From positions 19,151,275-19,215,274 of the forward strand of contig CM065179.1 of the NCBI GenBank assembly GCA_033026295.1: a DNA stretch of 64,000 bases, given 5' to 3'. Positions 35,612-45,139 of the stretch are shown here, piece after piece. The number at the start of each line of letters is the position of its first letter. The first letter of the stretch is position 1. This stretch comes from Channa striata (Eukaryota; Chordata; Actinopteri; Anabantiformes; Channidae). The notes under the pieces were generated by a model. It made no database searches and had not been told where the DNA came from. It saw only the letters and a list, made by a program, of their open reading frames with translations. The position numbers were made by a program, and so were the translations under genes.

Positions 35612-36124
35612 AATGTTAGTTCCTAAGACTTGGGGGTAGTGACGTCACGAGGTCAGGCGACATGACTTGAGTCCGCGTCCGCGGTAGCTCTGAAAACGGA
35701 TCATGAAGCGCTTCACGAACTGATGCTGTTGATTGGCTAAAACGTTGCATATTATTGTTGGGTTATTGTGGAACTTGTCTACATTTACTCCACAGTTCAT
35801 TTGGAAATATTATATAAGTTTTTGTCCTGTTTAGTTCAGCTAGTGAAATCTGCAACCAACTTCATATGCACAAATTACATCTGCTCGCCGTGGATTATGT
35901 ATTTATCTGGGCTGCTGGATCTTCTTCGCAGCCTGTTATTTGACAAATGATAGCTTTTTGAATAAATGAAAAGAATTAAAACGCTATACGTGTAATATTG
36001 ACCAATGAAGTGAGTAAAAGTATAAACCATCACACACACCGTAAATGTTCGGCGACAATTAAGCGCTAGTTGGTCATATGACATGACGATACGTCACTAC
36101 TCCCGAGACTTAGGAAGTAACGTT
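35612..36124. mobile_element. MITE-like element with about 45-bp terminal inverted repeats
   Basis: The left end GTTAGTTCCTAAGACTTGGG continues to GGTAGTGACGTCAC and a later GACATGAC. The right end, read in complement, gives GTTACTTCCTAAGTCTCGGG, AGTAGTGACGTATCG and CATGTCA in the same order. The roughly 510-bp body has no transposase. I could not define a target-site duplication, so the superfamily is open. The ends are CpG-rich and carry CRE-like TGACGT sites. Confidence 0.65.
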
Positions 36125-37930
36125 CACGCCTATGCAGAAACGACAGAGTCATTTCCCGTAACACACGCCCGCTGCGTGGTGACGCAGATCTTCCGAGCGT
36201 TCCCTCTCCTTTTGTGGTCACAAGGACTCCGCTTTCCGCAGTGATGTCATACTACTGCACTTTTGAGAAATCAGGTTTAAGCAGATTTATGAGGAGGACA
36301 CAAATCATTTTTGAATGATATCACGAATGCGGCTGTGGAATAATTGCAGATTTGGACCTGCAACCAAAAAAAAAAAGCAAACCTACAACCGCCTACATTC
36401 ACCACCAAACTCCATTACGCACTAATGCTGTCATCGTTAATACCGGCTTAGTAATAATGAGTTAGATAATGTATTTGAACACGAAGTTCAAAAACGTTTA
36501 ATTTGCTGCATGTTTAAAAATTCTTCATATGTGTTTAAAATAAACTACATGGAAACAGAAGATAAAACTAATACAAAGTAGTAACAAAGGTGTATCTCCT
36601 CTCACAGAATACAAACACAGGGAACACAGGCCTTAGTAGATATAGCGTGATATTCTTTAAACCTTGAAACACCCATTAAATTAATACATGGATTAAATTA
36701 ATCACAAATCAACAATAAATTCGTCCGTTTAACCTGCAGAGTCATGGAGACGCTGAGAAAGTTAATGCGTTTTTATCAGTCTTTGTCGCCCCCTGGTGTT
36801 AATTTACAAGCAATGCATATGGTGTATAATGTAATCCATACTTTACTATATGTTAGATGCCATGTATGTGTAGCTCACTAGTGCCTCATACGTTAATCCT
36901 ACTCGACTTATGATATTTGCTGGGATTACTGAAGGTATAAAATGCAATACTTTCACTTGTTCTAACCTCAGAAACTTGAGATGTAATTGAATACCCAAAA
37001 AGTTTTAAAATAAAAAAAGATTATCTAAGTCTATTCACTTAACTGGTTGTAACCTGATATGCTGGTAGTTGCTTTAGCTAATTTTTTATCAGTATGAGAA
37101 AACAGTAACTTGACTATGTTAATTGTGTAAATTCCAGTGTTTAGGAAGAAGCAAGAGAGCTTGAGAGAGATTGAAGGTATCAGTCGTGAATACAGGTAGT
37201 GAAGCAGCTTGTTCACTTCTGTTCATTCCTTTATGCTTTTTGCAACTTTGCAGCATAAACAAGTACACAATCCCTTAAGTAGGCCTACAGTAAATCTATC
37301 CAGAGTCCTCTCCCACAAAAACCACACTGGCACTGACACATTTTATTAATATGTGTAGCTATTCATTGACAGCCCAAGACTTTACTTGGGAATGCTTTGG
37401 CTGGGAGACATTACATACTGGGGATTTTCTTATTTACAGCAATACAGGAAGTTATGTTGTATTACTAAATGTTGCAGTATTACAGAGGTTGGCCTGCGAT
37501 TTCATTACAGAGGATGACCTGCGATCCTCTTGTTGAGATATGTTGCTTTGTTGAGCCTGTTGTAACAGGTCAAGTCTTTTAATTAAAACGTTACCTATCA
37601 GTAATGTGACATGAAAACAGCAGATTTTGTTTATTATTTATATTCATATGATGATCTGTGTGTGCTGAGGCATAGGGTGGAGATCTCAAGCTCTACTCCT
37701 CAATTTGCAGAATTGGCCTGCATCAGTAAGCGAGCCTGGTCTGTCAGCTGAAACACACTCAGCCTCGATCAATACCAGCACTAATGGAATTTACCTTGAG
37801 GTACTGGGAACTGGCAGCTCTTGCAACATGTTGCAACATGTTTTATTATTTGAGCTCCTGGCATGACACACCCACTTCTTTCTGTCACACACCTACAAGG
37901 ACACAGAGGCAATGTTGCTCCATTTTATCT
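36125..37930. other. Intergenic stretch downstream of jun
   Basis: The first 120 bases (to about 36245) are CpG-rich with TGACGCAG and TGATGTCA sites and might be a promoter remnant or part of the repeat next to it. The rest is A+T-rich and empty of recognisable features. Confidence 0.4.
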
Positions 37931-37932
37931 GG

Positions 37933-37938
37933 TTTATT
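37933..37938 (-). terminator. Polyadenylation signal of jun
   Basis: AATAAA on the minus strand in the context AATATTTAAGGAAATAAACC, about 720 bases past the stop codon. A 3' UTR of this length is close to that of other vertebrate jun genes, and A+U-rich stretches in it fit the known instability of jun mRNA. Confidence 0.6.
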
Positions 37939-38658
37939 TCCTTAAATATTGATTAGTTTCTGAAGTGCTCAGAAAACAAAACATAAAAAATTATACAGTA
38001 TTCTTATTACAAACAGTAAACATAAGTACTCCAGGTTGATCTTATATACATATAACAATGAGTGAAACCCCATTAAACAACTTTAGAAAAAACAAGTAAT
38101 TCTTGAAGCTTTTCTAACTTGATTCCTTACAATTAAGAAAAACAAAAGTACATTGTACTGTAACTCAGAAATCAGGCGACTTTTGTTACAAATTCTCTGC
38201 CTTTTAGAGTTGGCCAACACGCCCAAGTTTGAGGCCATTATGGCTACAGCAAGAAAAGTCTCTATTGCAGGTTTTACATCCTTTAATACTGAATTTCCCC
38301 TTTAATGGTCATGAGAAGGTCCATGCAGAGCTGGCTGTAAATCAAGAAAATGTCTGTCCTGTCCAGTTCTGTGAAAAACAAGAAAAGCACGAAACAGAAA
38401 CAGAAAGGTGTCCTGCTTGTGGCCATGCCCCCTCTGGTTCATGGCTCCTGTCACTGTCCCGAACCCTTCTCCGGGACGCGCCACCGGGGAGCGCTTGGCC
38501 CCCAGGAACTTTCAGTGCGGGTTCCGGTCCTGCCAGTGTCCGCGCCACATCATCCCAAATCCCGTCACGATTTCGGGAGCTACAGACACTCACAGGAAGC
38601 GTCCGTTTCCTTCAACCACAGTCTTTTCTCTCTGTCTCTCTCTGCCGCTGGCACCACC

Positions 38659-39639
38659 TCAGAAGGTCTGGAGCTGCTGCGTTAACATCAGCTGGCAGCC
38701 GCTGTTGACGTGGTTCATCACCTTCTGCTTCAGCTGCGCCACCTGCTCGCGCAACATGTTGGCGGTGGACGCCAGCTCCGAATTCTGGGACTTGAGGGTC
38801 TTAACTTTGTCTTCCAGCCTCGAGATGCGCTCCAGCTTCCTCTTCCGGCATTTGGAGGCAGCGATGCGGTTCCTCATCCTCTTTCTCTCGGCCTTGATGC
38901 GCTCCTGGCTCTCCATGTCGATGGGGGAGAGAGGTGGGGTCTCTCCGGGCATCTCCGGCACGGTCTGGGGCTCCTCTTTGAGCGCCGAGAGTCGCGGGAG
39001 CTGGGCGGGGGAGGGCTGGCCGTAAATGGGAAGCTGAGGCGGGGCAGCGGAGAAGGACATAGTCGGGGCCGAGGTGGTGTAGTTCGGCGCCGAGACGGTG
39101 CTGATGGCCGGGTTGAAGGTGTTCAGGTCCTCATACACCGGCGAGTCCGCGCGCATGGCGGCGTTGTTGAAAACGGTGGCGCCGGCGACAGATGAAACCG
39201 GCGGCAGGTTAGTGCTGACACTGGACTGAGCGGCCGAGGTGACACTCACGCTGGTCGGGGCCGGCATGTGCTGGTGGTGAAGCTCGGCCAGGGCCCGGAC
39301 GAACCCCTCCGCGAAGCCCTCCTGCTCGTCGGTGACGTTCTTGGGGCACAGGAACTGGGTCGGGGTCGGCGTGGTGGTAATGAGTCCGTTGCTGGACTGG
39401 ATGATGAGCCGCTCCAGCTCCGGGGAGGCCAGCTTCAGCAAGCCCACGTCAGGGGAGGTGAGGATTTCGCTGGCCTTGGCTCGGAGGTGAGGCTTCAGGG
39501 TGCCCGACGGGTCGGAGAGGTTCAGTGTCATGTTGTGTCTCAGCGCTTTGGGGTTGCTGTATCCGTAGTCGGTGTTGTCGTGCTGGGAGAAAGCGTTGAG
39601 TGAGTCGTCATAAAAAGTAGTTTCCATCTTGGTATACAT
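38659..39639 (-). CDS. jun: c-Jun, AP-1 transcription factor subunit
   Basis: A single exon of 326 codons, intronless as in all vertebrate jun genes. c-Jun forms AP-1 dimers with Fos or ATF proteins in the nucleus and binds TGAC/GTCA sites. Seen in the product: the delta/JNK-docking region (about residues 30-60), the JNK phospho-sites in LKLASPELERL and IIQSSNG with the following TTTPTPTQF, a variable Ser/Thr/Ala-rich middle, the GSK3 site region (MPGETPPLSPIDME), a basic region (RMRNRIAASKCRKRK) and a five-heptad leucine zipper, ending QLMLTQQLQTF. The glutamine- and histidine-rich stretch of mammalian c-Jun is absent. Two starts are possible: MYTK at 39639, which matches the mammalian MTAK start but has a poor Kozak context, and METT at 39627, with a strong one (AAGATGG). 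Confidence 0.97.
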   Translation of the reverse strand: MYTKMETTFYDDSLNAFSQHDNTDYGYSNPKALRHNMTLNLSDPSGTLKPHLRAKASEILTSPDVGLLKLASPELERLIIQSSNGLITTTPTPTQFLCPKNVTDEQEGFAEGFVRALAELHHQHMPAPTSVSVTSAAQSSVSTNLPPVSSVAGATVFNNAAMRADSPVYEDLNTFNPAISTVSAPNYTTSAPTMSFSAAPPQLPIYGQPSPAQLPRLSALKEEPQTVPEMPGETPPLSPIDMESQERIKAERKRMRNRIAASKCRKRKLERISRLEDKVKTLKSQNSELASTANMLREQVAQLKQKVMNHVNSGCQLMLTQQLQTF

Positions 39640-39991
39640 AGAAAAGAAACCAAAAAAACAGATGTAGCTATAAAGTCTTCTGCAAAACAACTCCCCCCTT
39701 CTCTTCTTCCTGGTTTTATCAGGTGAGGAAAAGCACCGCTTTCCAAACGTCCTCTCTGCGCGTAAAAACTTCCAAACTCAGTGCGCACTGTCTTGACACA
39801 GGAATCAGGACTTACTTCTTGTTCGCCAGCGACGGTCGATTGGTCGGTGCCGAGCTGTGACAGTTCACAGAGGTTTTGCTCAACTTATCCACACTCGTAG
39901 TGAGTTCGTGAATGGAAAGCGTCAAGTGGCTCTAACTTTCCTCCACGGGCACCAGGAGTGAGTGAGTGCGGCGTCGCCCCGCCTGGCTGTG

Positions 39992-40240
39992 TATATACTC
40001 TGAGAGCTACGGCGTGGAGGCAAACCTTATCTGCTGCCGCTGTCTCTCTAAAAATAGCCATGATGTCATGACGGCGCGCTCCCATTGGCTAGGGGGCGTG
40101 TCGCGAGGCGGGGCCTGGCCCTCAGATAAGGCGCGTTGCCTAGACGACCACCCAGAAGATTCTTAATCTCGCGGTGGATTGTGGGATGAGGTAATGGTGT
40201 AAGGAGAGCGTAAGCGCGTTGCATTGTGGGATGACGTATT
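39992..40240 (-). promoter_or_regulatory. jun promoter
   Basis: Reading away from the gene: TATATA at 39992-39997; a perfect MEF2 site CTAAAAATAG (plus strand) at 40048-40057; TGATGTCA at 40061-40068, which on the gene strand is TGACATCA, the proximal Jun/ATF site known from mammalian JUN; a CCAAT box (ATTGG) at 40084-40088; GC boxes at 40091-40118; and TGAGGTAA at 40187-40194, on the gene strand TTACCTCA, the known distal Jun/ATF site. A further TGACGTAT lies at 40232-40239. Order and spacing follow the mammalian JUN promoter, so auto-regulation by AP-1/ATF2 and MEF2 input are likely. The 5' UTR would be about 330 bases. Confidence 0.8.
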
Positions 40241-40249
40241 GTTTTTGAA

Positions 40250-42515
40250 TATCTGGTTACCCGCTTCTCTGTCAGTTGCGGGACGGTCTGTGTTCGGGAC
40301 AACAGCTCTGATCCGCGTCTCTCACAGTTACAGTTGTTGGGAAACATTAATATACTTTTCTGTTATCGTAACATGTCTCTGCGTACACAGAAATATTGTT
40401 CCACAGAATCACGTGAAAGACCCATTCTACTCGATTCATCCTTACGTTTACTGTAAATCAACATTAAGTAATACAACAGTAACAGTACATGAAAATGTCG
40501 TTGTATTCCACTGGGCATTTATATATATTTAAATCTGCCAGTCAAGTTTTCTGACATTTACTCAGCTTAAAAATAGTGATATACTAAGTCATGAGAAAAA
40601 TAAAATTTCCCACTAATATATTATCCTTATTAATATTATTATGCAATATATACACATTGCTACAGTTCAGAACTAGAAACATGTGACCTTAAAACTAACT
40701 TGGGAAAACTGAATGAAAGCAGGCAAGTTGAAAACAAATTACATATTTTTCCATGTGTGCACACACAGTGGAAAGTCTTCTTGTTCTGCCTGTCATTTTG
40801 TGTTTTGGTCTGGAAAACCATGGTGGTCTGTGGTTGGTGGTCCCTTATAAATTGTCCCACAGCACCCGCACCAGGTTTGATTATGCTGAAGGAGCTAAAA
40901 CTCGACACCAAGTTAACGTAAACATAGACATATGCAAAAAATGTCTGTTATTTACCTGGCGCACAGTGCCAAGTGCATCTTAATGAGTGACTTTTGCCCG
41001 GCTTTTTCCTGATATTTTACGCAATCTGAGTGTTAATTTAGTCATAAACAATGAGGTTACTGCTGTAAAACCTACACATGTGTAGAACTATGCTTTAATT
41101 AAAACGTTTGTTTCTGCAACAACTAGGGTGTTGAAGACAGATCTACAGATGTCTGTTCATAGATCAAACTACATGTCCTATTATCAGTGTCACAGTTTGT
41201 AATTAGTGTAGTGCACTCCATTGTCCCTTGGCCCTTGGTCAGAAATCACTGGCGGTTTAATGGCAGGAGGTTAACTGGTGTGTCTTACGTGTTCCCCTCT
41301 AATTCTGCACACACCCACTGTCTGGGTCATCCTGTGCCCTCCCTGCTTTACTGTCCACTATCTCCAGCACACTATTCTGAATATGTTTCCCCTGTGTGTG
41401 ACAAGTAAATCAGTCCCTTGGCGCTGGCTGGCTCAGAGAGCCACCTAAAGCTGGTGAACCACATCATAAAACACCACCACAGTCTGACTTTTTATGGCCG
41501 CTAATGTTGTCTTTATGTACTTGGTGTATATGTCAAACTCTGGCAATCAATAAAGTGGATATAATCCCATCTAACTGTTTGACTAAACTGATCTTGCACA
41601 GTGTCTCATTTCATTTTAATGCTCATAAGATTATTGGTTTGCTTTATGGTCAATGCACACACTATTGAAGGGTTAAGGTCAATCATATGGACCTGTTCAG
41701 TAGTTCCTATTCTTTCTTACAATTTCATGCACTTTTGTGGTTCCAGAACAATCACTCTGGGGATAAAATCACAAGAAATAGAACAAGAACAAGTTGTTTA
41801 ATCACTTGTTCTTAAATATTTATCCATGTTGCCTCATTCATCTATTCATGACTGATTTTCTTCTGAATTATAGGACATGAAAGAAACATGAGTAGTGCCC
41901 ACAGCAGGGATCCTTGTGTGTGACTTCACCTGTTGTCCCACATAGATCCACAATGTTAAAGCAAAACATGCCATTAAAAGTTATTATCTCATTTAATTTA
42001 AAGGTGTTTTTCACTATCAAATCCCATGGCACGAGTCAGAAAATGGTAAATTCAGTTTTATACAAATTCTAGTGGTGTTTCATGCAAAACACCTGAATGT
42101 TTTAGTATGACTCGTCTCTGACTGTCTTCCATGTGTAAAGTTATAAAGCGGTAACCAGAGCATGGTAATTTGCAAAAGTGATTTTCTGTGTAGCAATGGA
42201 AAGGGAGAATTAGCAAAGAGGAACCCTACTGTTTAAGTGACTGTTCAGCATGAGGTTGGGATACCCCACTGATGCTTTGGTCCAGGGCCTGAACATTTGG
42301 CCACTTGTGGTCACATAGGGTTTTTATTCACTGTTGACCTTGGATGTTGTAAGACTGAGAAGAAAAGGGGGTATGCAATTAAAACCAAATATGTATGAAA
42401 TAAAAAAGAAAGACATTTTGGCAAAAAGTGACAGTATTCAACTTTAGAAATAAGATAATTGGAAATATCTGATTATCTGCCACCAGCTGAATGGGGACTT
42501 TTCTTATTGATTTTT
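40250..42515. other. Non-coding region upstream of jun
   Basis: No gene seen. The stretch 41410-41580 has complex, balanced composition with TTTTATGGCC and ATCAATAAA motifs and may be a regulatory element (see findings). Confidence 0.45.
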
Positions 42516-42519
42516 TTCT

Positions 42520-42665
42520 GGTTTGTACATTTACATTTAATTACTTGGCAGTTGCTTTTATCCATACAAGGCAAGCAAAAATCTAAGTCAAGGTATATGA
42601 GTGCAGGTTTTCAGGTCTCCGACAAGCAAAATTCACTCACTGTGACCATCTATTCCTGTATTGTA
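42520..42665. repeat. Teleost repeat of the TTACATTTA type, partial copy
   Basis: TTACATTTAATTACTTGGCAG, TTGCTTTTATCCAT and GCAAAAATCTAAGTCAAGG match the copy at 48465-48810 in order. Confidence 0.6.
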
Positions 42666-42669
42666 TTTC

Positions 42670-43740
42670 ATTTCAAATTTGAATAAGTATGTTTTAATGA
42701 GCACATAAAACCACATTCTAGGTGGTTGCATATTAACATATGTTTTTTGTTGTTGATGTTCCCACTCATCTCAATCTAAAGTTGGTACAGACTTTATTCA
42801 CTTTTCCTTCCATCAGCCCCTGATTCTTGCTTTGTGATCATTACCTTCATCCTCTCTCTCCTGGCTTTCACCTCCTTCACTCCCGTCATTCGGATGTTAC
42901 TGCTCCACTGTTTTCCCTCTGGACTGGATCCTAAATGTCCACTTGCACCCCCCCCCCCACAAATGCTGCCTTTCTCTTATCTCTCTCCTCCGTTTTTTCT
43001 CTGTCAGTCCTCTCCCTCTCATCTTACTCCTATCAGTGTCTTTCCAGGCAGCAGGATTTCCCCTGTGATGGAAACAGGCTGTGGCTGAGTTGTATTGTTT
43101 CAGTCATTCTTTCAGTAAAATCTCACACTCACTGTGTTTGCTTTGGTGATGTTGGAAGTTAAACCTGTACACTGGCCAAGAATAATACAAAGACCAAATG
43201 TTAAAGTTTTCACCATATAAAAAAACTCAAGGAAGCCAAACTGAACATCCTTGAGATCGGCAGGGTGAAAGACAGGGAGTCAGACTGCTAAAACTTTTGA
43301 GACAGTCTACACTGAGAATGTTTTTCCCATGAGACCGGTTGTTGTTTCAGCTGCTTTGTGAAGGAAAAAAGCCTCCGCCTGCCGATTATGTGGTGGAAAG
43401 GCCTGTAAGCAAGCTCCCACACCAGGTGTATGTGTGTACATGTGTAAATCTGCATCAATTTATACATGTATTTGTCAGGGTGCAAGGACACAAATGTGAG
43501 TGAATAGACCTGCATCAAAAATTATCCTAGAGGAAGATTCCTGTGACTGTTACGCTAATATGATAAACCTCAGTCAGATTTGGCCTACACAACAGAAACA
43601 ATGACATTTAGTGCATCTTTCATTTTTTCCTGGTTTCTTTTGTTATCATCCTGTCCTTATCCTACATCACATGTTTCATTCTCTTGTAGTGGCTCTTTTT
43701 TTATCATATTTAGGTATACTTTACCTAAATTGGGTATAGT
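42670..43740. other. Non-coding stretch
   Basis: Contains a C10 run at 42949-42958 and pyrimidine-rich sequence to 43030. No gene seen. Confidence 0.5.
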
Positions 43741-43743
43741 GCA

Positions 43744-43745
<2 letters not shown>

Positions 43746-43796
<51 letters not shown>

Positions 43797-43815
43797 ACAC
43801 ACACACACACACACT
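43746..43815. repeat. Compound (CT)n(CA)n microsatellite
   Basis: About 25 CT units with one interruption, directly followed by about 9 CA units. Confidence 0.95.
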
Positions 43816-44811
43816 AATAAGATACTGTGGCAGCCATTTTTATAATGAAAAAGGAAAGATAAATGACAAATGTCCCTGTTTCCTTTCATGATTTATGATG
43901 TGGCGTAAAGGCAGCAGTCATTGTGTTTGATTTCTACACATGCACATGCACACACTGATTCTCTCTGAGGGATTTCTCATTGTTATGCCCTTCACCAGTG
44001 TAGAATAAGTGTTTGATGCCTGTCTGTGATGGGGATTTTTCAAGAGCTGTTTTAATTAATTTGCCCATAAAATGAACCATGACTCCTCGCAGCCTCTCTG
44101 GCACCCTCAGCAACAAAAGACTTTATTAGCTTAGGTAATTAATCGATGCTACCCAGACTAATCACATCTTAGATTTATTGGTCAGAATCATATGGAATAT
44201 CGATTGGTTTGCTCCAGTTTTGACCCTTTCAGCCCACCGTAATTCACGGAGGTGTCCAATGACATCATTGGGTGGGCACACTGCAGCTTCTTTAACTTCG
44301 CTTTTCCTTTTCAGGCTGCGCATGCTCTTTTTTTTCTGATTGCCAAGGCAAGAGAACAGTTTTACTTAAAGCGTACATAGAGCTGGATTTGTGTGTTAGT
44401 GGGGGAGCATGTCTGTGTGTGTTTTTATTTGTTGCCTCAGAGTAATTTAATCTGTGGGAGTGAGTCTGGGCCTCATTATGTAAATCAAATAACCTCATCT
44501 GAAACAAAAGGCAGAGTGAGCCACAGCAGGACTGACTATAAGTGAGTCCTCAGAGGCACACAGAAGCACTGATAGATACATGGAGGCAGGCAAAGTAAAT
44601 GGCCTTTTTGACACTGCATGAAGGTTGTGTGGTGTGTACATGAGCATTTTATACGTGTTTGTGTGTCCGTGTGCATGTAGGGTTTGTATGTGTGTACTCA
44701 GGGACCTGTATGAGTCCTCAGCTGGCTCTGTTCAGCCTCTAACAGGGAGGTGAGTGTGTCACCAGGGATAATGATCGATAGCTTTTAAAACCCACCAGTG
44801 CTTTGGTCCAG
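43816..44811. other. Non-coding stretch with candidate regulatory sequence
   Basis: The part 43960-44300 is non-repetitive with homeodomain-type TAATTAAT and paired ATTGG motifs (see findings). No coding frame is supported. Confidence 0.4.

Positions 44812-44892
<81 letters not shown>
44812..44892. repeat. (GT)n microsatellite, 40 units
   Basis: Uninterrupted GT over about 80 bases, the longest pure microsatellite in the window. Confidence 0.97.
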
Positions 44893-44894
<2 letters not shown>

Positions 44895-45074
44895 AGTCTG
44901 TTTAGCCATGATCAGGCTCTGTGTTTGTACAGGTGGAACAATATGGCGGCAATGCTAACCTGTTCCACTCCATTTACCTCTTCAAGCTGGTGAACCTTAC
45001 TTACCACACAAGGTGTATGTATATGTCGGTGTTTTTCTTTCAGTACATCTCAGGCTGCATTTGTGTGTTTGTGT

Positions 45075-45078
<4 letters not shown>

Positions 45079-45134
<56 letters not shown>

Positions 45135-45139
45135 TGTGG
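45079..45139. repeat. (GT)n microsatellite
   Basis: About 28 GT units with a single A interruption near the end. The Val/Cys-rich and Thr/His-rich frames that cross it are artefacts. Confidence 0.95.

Noticed and set aside
38408..39603. Long plus-strand frames (205, 161 and 111 codons) opposite jun
   Set aside because: They are antisense shadows of the G+C-rich jun coding sequence; the minus strand frame is unmistakably c-Jun.
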